Assembly (NCBI GenBank): GCA_022508745.1
Contig: JAFLUP010000021.1
Location: 1 to 34,336, forward strand
Origin: Oscillospiraceae bacterium
GTDB lineage: Bacteria; Bacillota; Clostridia; Oscillospirales; CAG-382
Reading direction: 5' to 3'
Length of the DNA stretch: 34,336 nt
The position numbers were made by a program, and so were the translations under genes. The notes beneath the pieces are model-generated. The model did not search any database. It was not told the DNA's origin and was given only the letters and a program-made list of their open reading frames with translations. Shown piece after piece: positions 8,150 through 16,332 of this stretch; the stretch's first letter is position 1; every line of letters begins with the position of its first letter.

Positions 8150-8205
8150 ATTATATCGTATGCGAAAAAAAAATACAATGGTAAAAAGCGAAAGTTTTTA
8201 CCATT
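8150..8205 (-). promoter_or_regulatory. adhE promoter region with an 11-bp perfect inverted repeat (possible lnt terminator or operator)
   Basis: Reverse strand TATAAT (8150-8155), 17 bp, TTGTAT (8173-8178); AATGGTAAAAA (8177-8187)-N7-TTTTTACCATT (8195-8205); A9 run 8165-8173 reads as T9 on the minus strand. Confidence 0.65.
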
Positions 8206-8224
8206 TGTAAAGGAAGGTTTTGTG

Positions 8225-8257
8225 AATTGCGTGCAAAATTGCGTGCAAAATTGCGTA
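8225..8257. repeat. 12-bp tandem repeat, about 2.7 copies
   Basis: aattgcgtgcaa aattgcgtgcaa aattgcgta. Confidence 0.75.
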
Positions 8258-8292
8258 GGATGTCCTTCCGACTGCCTGCGGAAAATGCAATT

Positions 8293-9873
8293 TTATTTCG
8301 GTGAACTTGCAGATCTGTGCCGCCGGAAAAACCCGTAAGGGAGCAGGCAGAACAGATAAACGGCGGACAGGATCGGGAACAGACTCCCCGTGCAGCCGTA
8401 CAGGGTGGCGCGGCCGCCGAGGGAGAGGTCGCCGTACAGGACGTCCTGCTCCAGCGGTTCCGTCTGCCGCAGGATGCGCCCCTTGCCGTCCAGCAGCGCA
8501 GAGATCCCGGTGTTGGCGGCGCGCAGGACGGGTTTTCCGCTTTCTGCGGCGCGCAGCTTGGCGTAGCGAAGATGCTGCTTGACGCCGGCGCTGTCCCGGA
8601 ACCAAGCGTCGTTGGTGGCGATGACGGAAAAGGAGGTGCACGCTCCCGCCCGTTCCCCGCTGCCGAACACGGAATCGAAGCAGATATAACAGCCCACGCC
8701 ATAGGGTCCGACCTGCAGGACCGCATCCGTAGGGGAGACAGTCAGCTCCTCCCCGAGGTTCAGCTCGGCAAGGGGCGGAAACAGGGTGGCAAACAACCCT
8801 TTCAAAGGCAGCACTTCCCCGAAGGGGACCGGGTGCCGCTTGTCGTAAAAGGCGGAAAGCTCCCCGTCCGGCGAAATCGCCACGAGGCTGTTGTGCAGGC
8901 TCTCTCCGTCCTCTCCCCGCCGAAGGACCCCCAGCAGGATGGTGCAGTCGTATTCAGACGCGATGGAGGCGAAGGTCTCGTGCAGCACACCGCCCTCCGT
9001 GAAGTCCACAGCGACCGCGCTTTCCGGCAGCAGGATCAGCTTTGCGCCCCGCTGCGCCGCTTGCTCGGTCAGGTCCCGGTAGGCTTCAAAATCCTTGATC
9101 AGATAGTCGTCCTCCCACTTTTCGTCGGTGGAGATATTCGCTTGGATCGCCGCGACGGAGAGGGTTTCCGTCTCTTTCAACGGGAGGAAAAGCAGCACGC
9201 TCCCCGCGAGCAGGGCAACCGCGAACAGACCGCTGCCGGTGGCGAGCAGGGAACGCCGTCCGCAGCGGAGCGCCTCCGCGATCAGGGAGCAAACCGCCAC
9301 CGTCAGAAAGGCGATCCAGTCCGCTCCGAATAGGGAAACCGTTTGCAGCAGCGGCAGACAGCCGGTTTGCGACAGTGCCACCGTTCCCCAGGGGAGCGCT
9401 AACGAACCGAAGGCAAGCAGCTTTTCCGAAAGCACCCACAGGGACGCCAGCCCGAACGCCCGGAGAAAGGGGGATACGCCCGCCTCCCCTTTGGGGAAAA
9501 AGCGGGAAACCTGCAAAACGGCAGCTTGCACCGACCCCTGCAGGGCAGGGATCCCGAGACAGCAGAGCAGGACGATCCCAAAGGCGGTCGCGTTGGAAAA
9601 GCCGAAGGAGGAAAGGGGATACAGTGCCGTAAACCAGAGGTAAAGGGGGAACAGAAACCCCAACAGGAAGCAAAAAAAGCTGCGGAAGGTCTTGCCGCGA
9701 AGGGGTTCATGGGAGAGCAGCAACAAAAAAGCGGTCAGGGAGGCATAGGTCAGCGGGAACAGCCCTTCCACGAAAAACGGCAGGGAAAAAACCGCGCCTG
9801 AAAGCACGCATAACAGCAGGCTTCCGCGCGCGGTCCCGTATATCTTTTGCAGGTTATCCTTTAGCGTTGACAC
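8293..9873 (-). CDS. lnt: Apolipoprotein N-acyltransferase-like protein
   Basis: N-terminal TM helices and nitrilase-type domain; triad positions visible as LLPESAVAVD (E), YDKRHPVPFGE (K), YICFDSVF (C). GTG start at 9873 overlaps the upstream stop; ATG at 9921 is an alternative. Confidence 0.88.
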   Translation of the reverse strand: MSTLKDNLQKIYGTARGSLLLCVLSGAVFSLPFFVEGLFPLTYASLTAFLLLLSHEPLRGKTFRSFFCFLLGFLFPLYLWFTALYPLSSFGFSNATAFGIVLLCCLGIPALQGSVQAAVLQVSRFFPKGEAGVSPFLRAFGLASLWVLSEKLLAFGSLALPWGTVALSQTGCLPLLQTVSLFGADWIAFLTVAVCSLIAEALRCGRRSLLATGSGLFAVALLAGSVLLFLPLKETETLSVAAIQANISTDEKWEDDYLIKDFEAYRDLTEQAAQRGAKLILLPESAVAVDFTEGGVLHETFASIASEYDCTILLGVLRRGEDGESLHNSLVAISPDGELSAFYDKRHPVPFGEVLPLKGLFATLFPPLAELNLGEELTVSPTDAVLQVGPYGVGCYICFDSVFGSGERAGACTSFSVIATNDAWFRDSAGVKQHLRYAKLRAAESGKPVLRAANTGISALLDGKGRILRQTEPLEQDVLYGDLSLGGRATLYGCTGSLFPILSAVYLFCLLPYGFFRRHRSASSPK

Positions 9874-10726
9874 GGCAAACCATCTCCCGGGTGGCTTCGT
9901 AAGCGGTTTGGAACGCTTCAAAGGGGGAGGAAAACGCGTATTTATGGCGGATATCGTCCAGTTTGGAGAGGGAGGACAGCCCGGTAAACATCATCAGATG
10001 CGGCTCCATGGTGAGGATGACCTCCTCACCCGCCCGGTCGGCGGCGACAGCGGCAAGCGTCTCCTCCAGCAGGGCGACGCCCTTGCCCGGCGGCACGATG
10101 GTGCCGTCCTCGTCCGCGTCCTTGATATGGAAATACCGGATATAGTCCTTCAGAAGCGGGTACGCCGGCTTCGGGTCCAGCCCGCAGAAGGCGAAGTTGC
10201 CCGGATCCAGCACCGCTTGCAGCCGTCCGCCGAAATGCCGCATCAACTTTGCTTCGCTTTCCGGCGACGCGCCGTAGATGTCCTTTTCGTTTTCGTGGCA
10301 GAGTATGAAGCCGCGCTTTTCGGACAGCTCCAGAAGCTCCTCCGTCAGCGCAAAGACGCGCTGCTCGAAGGCCTCCGGGGAAAGCGCGCCGGGGTAAAAG
10401 CTGAACATACGGATCCACTTACATTCCAACCGTTCGCCCAGCTCCATCACCCGGAGAAACAGCTTGCGGTGGGCGTCCCAATCGCCGTCGGCGTCGATTT
10501 TTCCGATGGGGGAGCCCAGCGCGGAAAGTCCGATACGGGCGTTTGACAGTTTCTTGCGAACCGTCTCCGCTTCTTCGTCCGTCAGCAGGGTAAAGCTCTT
10601 CCCGTCCACGCCCCGCAGTTCCAGCAGCGGGATGCCCAGCTTTTGCAGCGCTTCCAACTGCCCGTCAAATTCCGGCGTGATCTCGTCCGCAAATGCGGAG
10701 AACCGAAAAGTTGCTTTTTGCTCCAT
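9854..10726 (-). CDS. Sugar phosphate isomerase/epimerase-like TIM-barrel protein
   Basis: MEQKATFRFSAFADEITPEFDGQLEALQKLGIPLLELRGVDGKSFTLL...HENEKDIYG...LDPGNFAFCG...YFHIKDAD; AP endonuclease 2-type TIM barrel motifs. SD GGAGGG. Confidence 0.82.
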   Translation of the reverse strand: MEQKATFRFSAFADEITPEFDGQLEALQKLGIPLLELRGVDGKSFTLLTDEEAETVRKKLSNARIGLSALGSPIGKIDADGDWDAHRKLFLRVMELGERLECKWIRMFSFYPGALSPEAFEQRVFALTEELLELSEKRGFILCHENEKDIYGASPESEAKLMRHFGGRLQAVLDPGNFAFCGLDPKPAYPLLKDYIRYFHIKDADEDGTIVPPGKGVALLEETLAAVAADRAGEEVILTMEPHLMMFTGLSSLSKLDDIRHKYAFSSPFEAFQTAYEATREMVCRVNAKG

Positions 10727-10739
10727 CGTGATCGCCCTC

Positions 10740-11579
10740 CTATCCGTTGTAATTCGGGATGATGACCCCTTCCTTGAAATATCCGGTGTAGTTCTTGTAG
10801 CCGGAGTCAAGGATGGTGGTGTAGTACGCCACCGAGCCGTGGACGTATTCGCCGTCGGGCCCGATGATGAAATTGCCGTTCTCATCCACCCTGCGGGTGT
10901 CCATCAGGTTGTTGCGGAAGGTACCGTCATAGGTGGAGCCGTCCGCCCATGTGTAAAATCCTTTGCCGTTGCGCATATCCTGCGAGAAATTGCCCTCGTA
11001 GACGTCACCGTTGGCGAAGGTCATTTTGCCGGTTCCGCTCTTGACGTCGTCGGCAAAGTAGCCCTCGTAACGGGCGCCGGAGCTCCAGGTAAACACGCCG
11101 TAGCCGCTCATGACATCCTTTTCGTAGTTCCCTTCGTAGGAATCGCCGTTGATGAATTTGAACACGCCGTGCCCGTTCTTTTTGGATTCCAGCATGCCGC
11201 CTTCATAGACGTCACCGTTGGCATAGATCATCTTGCCGGTTCCGCTCATCTCGTCGTCGACGAAGCCGCCTTCGTAGACGTCTCCGTTGGCGTAGGTCAT
11301 TTTGCCGATTCCGTGGCGGTAGATGTTGCGGATATCGCCTTCATAGAGATCCCCGTTGTCATAGGTGATGGTACGGTTGGCGTAATCCAACTGTGCGGAA
11401 CTGCCGTCCGGATAATGGATGGTACCTACGGTGGGCTGTCCGTTTTCGGACTTCCCGGCATATTTCGCGCCGCCGCTGGAGAAATAACGGTATCCTGCCA
11501 TCAGAACAATGATGATGGTGATGATAACCAGAATGATCGCCAGCGCCACGGCGACATGCAGCGGTTTTCTCCTTCTCAT
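10740..11579 (-). CDS. Membrane-anchored MORN-repeat protein
   Basis: N-terminal TM (VAVALAIILVIITIIIVLMAG) followed by about 7 repeats of the form YxNGDxYEGxFxxxxxxGxGxM. Confidence 0.9.
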   Translation of the reverse strand: MRRRKPLHVAVALAIILVIITIIIVLMAGYRYFSSGGAKYAGKSENGQPTVGTIHYPDGSSAQLDYANRTITYDNGDLYEGDIRNIYRHGIGKMTYANGDVYEGGFVDDEMSGTGKMIYANGDVYEGGMLESKKNGHGVFKFINGDSYEGNYEKDVMSGYGVFTWSSGARYEGYFADDVKSGTGKMTFANGDVYEGNFSQDMRNGKGFYTWADGSTYDGTFRNNLMDTRRVDENGNFIIGPDGEYVHGSVAYYTTILDSGYKNYTGYFKEGVIIPNYNG

Positions 11580-11603
11580 GCGGGAGGATCTCCTTTCTTG
11601 TCC

Positions 11604-11737
11604 CGTTGCAACTCACTCCGTTCATTGCAACGATTTGCAGTTCCGTTCGCTCGCGCCGGCGCGCCAAAGTGCTACGCACTTTGACACTTGCGGAACTGTA
11701 AGGTATTTGCGGGTCGGCGCATGTCCGCCCCGCAAAT
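11604..11737. repeat. Intergenic cluster of four perfect inverted repeats
   Basis: CGTTGCAA/TTGCAACG (11604-11611/11625-11632); CAGTTCCG/CGGAACTG (11638-11645/11691-11698) enclosing CAAAGTGCtacGCACTTTG (11665-11683); ATTTGCGGG/CCCGCAAAT (11705-11713/11729-11737). Confidence 0.75.
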
Positions 11738-11825
11738 GAATTTTATTGTAACTTACGTTTGTTCTGATTTTTATGGGTGCGTGGCAAGATATGCGTTCTA
11801 TAGGTGCATCGGAAACAACGCTCGG

Positions 11826-12257
11826 TTATGAGCCGTTGCTGAAATTCTGCAGGAATTCGGAAATTTTCGGATAAAAGACCGTGAACAGCACACCCACCAG
11901 AACCAGCAGACCGAGGATTAAAAGCAGGGTGAAGATGGTGGTGCCTTCGTTGCGGTATTTGGCTTTTGCCATCTTTGCCTTTTCCGGCGCAAGGTAGTAA
12001 AGCTCCTCTCCGTCGGGTCCGTCGGTACGCAGGACGGTTTCGTAAAGCGCGCCTCCCTCCCGCAGCGCAAGGCGGAGCGGGGGAGTCAGGCGGCAATGGA
12101 TCGCCGAAAGCGCCACCGCCGTTTCCGGGGAAGTGGCGTCGATCTCCGCCAGCTTGCGGACCAATTCGCCCACAAACTTGCGGCTGTACCAGAGGCATCC
12201 GGCGGCGACGCCGATCCCTCCCAACAGCATCCAGACGATCCAGATGATATCTTCCAT
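11826..12257 (-). CDS. Hypothetical protein with N- and C-terminal TM helices
   Basis: MEDIIWIVWMLLGGIGVAAGCLWYSRKF...GTTIFTLLLILGLLVLVGVLFTVFYPKISEFL; abuts serS on the same strand. Confidence 0.7.
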   Translation of the reverse strand: MEDIIWIVWMLLGGIGVAAGCLWYSRKFVGELVRKLAEIDATSPETAVALSAIHCRLTPPLRLALREGGALYETVLRTDGPDGEELYYLAPEKAKMAKAKYRNEGTTIFTLLLILGLLVLVGVLFTVFYPKISEFLQNFSNGS

Positions 12258-12258
12258 A

Positions 12259-13536
12259 TCAGCGAAGCTCCGTTTTGCCGCCCATATACGGACGGAGGAC
12301 TTCCGGAATCCGCACGCTGCCGTCCAGCTGCAGGTTGTTCTCTAAAAACGCAATGAGCATACGCGGCGGCGCCACTACGGTGTTGTTGAGGGTATGGGGC
12401 AGATACTTGCCGTCCGAGCCGTTCACGCGGATCTTCAGCCGGCGCGCCTGCGCGTCGCCGAGGTTGGAGCAGCTGCCCACCTCGAAATACTTCTTCTGGC
12501 GGGGAGACCACGCCTCCACATCCACGGAACGGACCTTCAGATCCGCAAGATCCCCGGAGCAGCACTCCAGCGTGCGGACAGGAATGTCCAGCGAACGGAA
12601 CAGATCCACGGTGTTCTGCCACAGCTTATCGAACCATACGGGGGATTCCTCCGGGCGGCAGACCACGATCATCTCCTGCTTTTCGAACTGGTGGATCCGG
12701 TAAACGCCACGCTCCTCGATGCCGTGGGCGCCCTTTTCCTTGCGAAAACAGGGGGAATAGCTGGTCAGGGTGATGGGCAGTTGCCCTTCGTCCACGATCT
12801 GGTCGATGAACCGACCGATCATGGAATGTTCGGAGGTGCCGATCAGGTAGAGATCCTCCCCTTCGATCTTGTACATCATCGCATCCATCTCCGCAAAGCT
12901 CATCACGCCGCTTGCCACGGCGGAGCGGATCATGAAGGGAGGCACGCAATAGGTGAAGCCGCGGTCGATCATGAAATCCCGCGCGTAGGACAGAATGGCG
13001 GAATGTAACCGCGCAATGTCCCCCATCAGGTAGTAGAACCCGTTTCCTGCGACCCGACCGGCGGAATCCAGATCAATGCCCTTGAAGCGTTCCATGATCT
13101 CCGTGTGGTAGGGGATGTCAAATGCGGGAACGACCGGTTCGCCGAACCGCTCCAGCTCCACGTTTTCGCTGTCGTCCTTCCCGATGGGAACGCAGGGGTC
13201 GATGAAGTTGGGGATGCGCATCATGGCGGCGAGCAGCTGCTCCTCCACCTGCTTTTCCTCGGCGGAAAGCTCGTCGATCCTGCCGCCCAGAGCGGCGATC
13301 TGCTTCTTGAGTTCCTCCGCTTCCTCCCGCTTGCCCTGTCCCATCAGCATGCCGATGGATTTGGAGCCCTTGTTGCGCTCCGAACGCAGGGCTTCCACCT
13401 CGCCCTTGATGGCGCGGTTGCGGGCGTCCAGAGAGAGCGCCTCGTCCACCAGCGGGAGCTTGTCGTCCTGAAATTTCTTGCGGATATTCTCCCGGACCGC
13501 GTCCGGCTGTTCCCTCAATACTTTGATGTCGATCAT
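12259..13536 (-). CDS. serS: Seryl-tRNA synthetase
   Basis: MIDIKVLREQPDAVRENIRKKF...; class II motifs (GTSEHSMIGRF, FRKEKGAHGIEERGVYRIHQFEKQEM, NNTVVAPPRMLIAFLENN). ATG 13536 has better SD spacing than 13542. Confidence 0.97.
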   Translation of the reverse strand: MIDIKVLREQPDAVRENIRKKFQDDKLPLVDEALSLDARNRAIKGEVEALRSERNKGSKSIGMLMGQGKREEAEELKKQIAALGGRIDELSAEEKQVEEQLLAAMMRIPNFIDPCVPIGKDDSENVELERFGEPVVPAFDIPYHTEIMERFKGIDLDSAGRVAGNGFYYLMGDIARLHSAILSYARDFMIDRGFTYCVPPFMIRSAVASGVMSFAEMDAMMYKIEGEDLYLIGTSEHSMIGRFIDQIVDEGQLPITLTSYSPCFRKEKGAHGIEERGVYRIHQFEKQEMIVVCRPEESPVWFDKLWQNTVDLFRSLDIPVRTLECCSGDLADLKVRSVDVEAWSPRQKKYFEVGSCSNLGDAQARRLKIRVNGSDGKYLPHTLNNTVVAPPRMLIAFLENNLQLDGSVRIPEVLRPYMGGKTELR

Positions 13537-13556
13537 TGCCATCGTTCCTTTCTATA

Positions 13557-14468
13557 TCATCCGTTTTCGTCGGAAGAAGATTCTTCGAAGAAGGTGTTCC
13601 CGCACAGGGATTTGATCAGCGTTTCCAGATCCTCCGCAGAGGAGAAGGACAGGAGCAATTTGCCGCTTCCGTTGGTTTCCAGCTTGATGGAGGCCTTCCG
13701 TCCCGCGCGTTCGCTGACCTGCCGTTCCAGCCGGCGGTAGTATTCCGCCTTTACCGGATTGCTCTCCGGCTTCTGCACGGGAGGTGCGTCCCGCAGCAGT
13801 GCGCGGACCGTCGCTTCCGTCTGTCGGACGGAAAAACCGCCTTCTTCTACCCGCTTCGCAAACGCAAGCAGATCCTTTTCCGCGTATTTTTCCGCCAAGG
13901 GCAGGAGCGCACGGGCGTGCCCGTAGGAGAGCGCGCCGCCCTCTACCAGATCGAGGATGGACTGCGGCAGCCGGAGCAGACGCAGCAGGTTTGCCACCTC
14001 CGCACGGGATTTTCCCACGCGGGAAGCCGCTTCCTCCTGGGTGAGGGAGAAGGTGTCAATCAGATCGCGGTAGCCCTGCGCCTCCTCTACCGGGTTGAGG
14101 TCCTCCCGCTGTAAATTTTCGATCAGGGAAAGCAGAGCGGCTTCCTCGTCGCTCAACTCCCGCAGCAGCGCGGGCAGTTCGTTCAGCCCTGCCATCCGCG
14201 CAGCCCGCCAGCGGCGTTCCCCGGCGATGATCTCGTAGTAGCCGTTTTCCTTCCTCCGGACCACGATGGGCTCCAACAGCCCGTGGGCGGAGATGGAGGA
14301 CGCCAGCTCCGTGAGCGCCGTCTCGTCGAAGCGCTTGCGCGCCTGCTTGCGGTTGGGCTCAATCTCCGAAAGGCGCAGGGAGAGCAGAGAGCCGTCCCCT
14401 TCCGGCAGATCCGGCCGGTTATCCGTTATCAGGGCGCTGTATCCGCGTCCCAAACCTTTTTTCGCCAT
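13557..14468 (-). CDS. parB: Chromosome partitioning protein ParB/Spo0J
   Basis: MAKKGLGRGYSALI..., IVVRRKENGYYEIIAGERRWRAARMAG, ENLQREDLNPVEEAQGY. Confidence 0.97.
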   Translation of the reverse strand: MAKKGLGRGYSALITDNRPDLPEGDGSLLSLRLSEIEPNRKQARKRFDETALTELASSISAHGLLEPIVVRRKENGYYEIIAGERRWRAARMAGLNELPALLRELSDEEAALLSLIENLQREDLNPVEEAQGYRDLIDTFSLTQEEAASRVGKSRAEVANLLRLLRLPQSILDLVEGGALSYGHARALLPLAEKYAEKDLLAFAKRVEEGGFSVRQTEATVRALLRDAPPVQKPESNPVKAEYYRRLERQVSERAGRKASIKLETNGSGKLLLSFSSAEDLETLIKSLCGNTFFEESSSDENG

Positions 14469-14481
14469 GGATTTTCTCCTC

Positions 14482-15258
14482 TCACATAGAGTCGCAGCGT
14501 TCCATTAACTCTCTCGCTACGGCGGCGTAAGCTGCGGCGCCCTTGCCGTGGCGGTCGTAATCCAGAATGGAAAGCCCGTAGCTGGGGGCTTCGCTGATAC
14601 GCACCGAACGGGGAATGGGTGTGCGGAACAGCTTGCCGGGGAAGAACTTCTTAATCTCCTCTAACACGCTGACCGTCAGATTCAGCCGCCCGTCGTACAT
14701 ATTGACCAGCACGCCCACCAGCTCCAGCGGCGGGTTGTACCGCTTACGGATCAGCCGGATGGTGGTGGAAAGCTGGGAAAGCCCTTCCAGCGAGTAGTAT
14801 TCGCAAAGCATGGGGATGATCACGCCGTCCGCCGCCGTGAGCGTGTTGACGGTGATGAGCCCCAGTGCCGGAGGGCAGTCGATGATGATGTAATCGTATT
14901 GCCCGCGGACGGTCTCCAGTGCGTCCTTTAGGCGGAACTCCCGGCGGGGTTCGTCCGCCAGCTCCAGCTCCGCCCCCACCAGATCGATCCCGGCGGGGAT
15001 GATGGACAAGCCCTTCACCTCTGTGCGGAGGGTCGCCTCCTCCGCCGTCGCCTGCCCGATGAGAACGTCGTAGACGGTTTTTTTGGTATTCTTTTTGCGA
15101 ACGCCGATGCCGCTGGTCAGGTTCCCCTGCGGGTCCGCGTCCACCATCAGCACTTGTTTCCCCGCACGGGCGAGGCAGGCGGCGATATTCAGCGCCGACG
15201 TGGTCTTGCCCACGCCGCCTTTTTGGTTGGCGAAGCACAGAATCCGGTTGTTTCCCAT
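14482..15258 (-). CDS. parA: Chromosome partitioning ATPase ParA/Soj
   Basis: ANQKGGVGKTTSALNIAACLA (deviant Walker A), DADPQGNLTSGIG, IIIDCPPALGLITVN. SD GAGAGG before ATG 15258. Confidence 0.97.
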   Translation of the reverse strand: MGNNRILCFANQKGGVGKTTSALNIAACLARAGKQVLMVDADPQGNLTSGIGVRKKNTKKTVYDVLIGQATAEEATLRTEVKGLSIIPAGIDLVGAELELADEPRREFRLKDALETVRGQYDYIIIDCPPALGLITVNTLTAADGVIIPMLCEYYSLEGLSQLSTTIRLIRKRYNPPLELVGVLVNMYDGRLNLTVSVLEEIKKFFPGKLFRTPIPRSVRISEAPSYGLSILDYDRHGKGAAAYAAVARELMERCDSM

Positions 15259-15300
15259 CGGCGAACCTCTCTTTTTCAAAACAAATCTTTCCTTCTGACA

Positions 15301-15329
15301 AGTATACCTTTTCTTCGAGGAATTGTCAA
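15301..15329 (-). promoter_or_regulatory. parA-parB-serS promoter
   Basis: Reverse strand TTGACA (15324-15329), 17 bp, TATACT (15301-15306). Confidence 0.8.
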
Positions 15330-15392
15330 GAAGTCTTTCGCATAAAATACCGTAAATCCCCTATAAAATTTGTAAACCTTTCTGCATTTCTC

Positions 15393-15421
15393 TTGACAAT
15401 TGCGATTCTTTCCGTTAAAAT
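15393..15421 (+). promoter_or_regulatory. mscS-trmO promoter
   Basis: TTGACA 15393-15398, 17 bp, TAAAAT 15416-15421. Confidence 0.75.
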
Positions 15422-15474
15422 TCGGAGATGAAAGGACTGCTTTTGCATCATCGAATCTTTTGGAGGTGCTTGTT

Positions 15475-16332
15475 TTGAATTTTGATACGTTGCTCGAAAC
15501 GCTGACCGGCTACTGTATCACATACGGCGGCAGGCTGCTGGTAGCGGTGATCGTTCTGGTGGTTGGTTTCTGGCTGTGCCGCATGGTGTCCAAACGGATC
15601 CGGCGCGGGAAAGTCGCTTCCCACATGGACCGTTCGGTGCTTTCCATTCTGCTCCGGCTGATTTCCCTTGCGTTCAAGACCATTTTGGTGGTCACGGCCA
15701 TCGGCATCATGGGCGTGCCCATGTCCTCCATCATCACAGTCATCGCCACCGTCGGCGCCGCCATCGGTCTGGCGCTGCAAGGCTCTCTGTCCAACCTGGC
15801 GGGCGGGATCATGCTGCTCATCTTCAAGCCCTTCCGCGTGGATTCCTTCATCAGCACCCAGGATTACATCGGCACGGTGACGGAGATCGGGCTGTTCTAT
15901 ACCGTCCTGCGGACGCCGGACCACAAGCGTGTGACGCTTCCCAACGGCACACTGATGAACAGCGCCGTCACCAATTACAACTCCTATGACACCATCCGCG
16001 CGGATCTGACCTTCGGCGTCGCCTACGGCAGCGACATCGACCGCGTCCGCAGCGTCCTGCTCGACGTCGCGAACGGGCATCCGCTGGTGCTGGAGGAGCC
16101 CGCCGCCATCGTGCACATGACCAATCACGATGATAGTTCGCTGACCTTCGTTCTTCGCGTGTGGTGCAAGAGCGAAGATTACTGGACGGTACAGTGGGAG
16201 CTGCGGGAAACCGCCGAGCGAGCGTTCGGCAAAGCCGGCATCGAGATCCCCTTCCCGCAGGTAGACGTGCATATCAAGGAGACGGGGCTGACCGATCATG
16301 GAGCTGTGACCGATCATGGAGCTGGTATGTAA
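15475..16332 (+). CDS. mscS: Small-conductance mechanosensitive channel (MscS family)
   Basis: TTG start at 15475 preceded by GGAGGTG; FGDERTAF peptide of the ORF-track version overlaps the promoter. Core GAAIGLALQGSLSNLAGGIMLLIFKPFRVDSFI is MscS TM3/beta domain. Confidence 0.93.
   Translation: MNFDTLLETLTGYCITYGGRLLVAVIVLVVGFWLCRMVSKRIRRGKVASHMDRSVLSILLRLISLAFKTILVVTAIGIMGVPMSSIITVIATVGAAIGLALQGSLSNLAGGIMLLIFKPFRVDSFISTQDYIGTVTEIGLFYTVLRTPDHKRVTLPNGTLMNSAVTNYNSYDTIRADLTFGVAYGSDIDRVRSVLLDVANGHPLVLEEPAAIVHMTNHDDSSLTFVLRVWCKSEDYWTVQWELRETAERAFGKAGIEIPFPQVDVHIKETGLTDHGAVTDHGAGM
16289..16324 (+). repeat. Perfect 18-bp tandem duplication at the mscS/trmO junction
   Basis: TGACCGATCATGGAGCTG at 16289-16306 and 16307-16324. 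Confidence 0.9.

Noticed and set aside
10740-11579. DNA repeats seen as regular spaced units
   Set aside because: These are the codons of MORN protein repeats, not an independent repeat array.
10464-11684. 406-aa plus-strand ORF with repetitive sequence
   Set aside because: Antisense to the MORN gene; its repeats mirror the MORN codons.
11604-11737. CRISPR array interpretation of the repeat-rich region
   Set aside because: Repeats are inverted and different from each other, not regularly spaced direct repeats; no cas genes.
13557-15300. Search for a parS site near parAB
   Set aside because: No convincing match to TGTTTCACGTGAAACA was seen in this stretch; parS may lie elsewhere.
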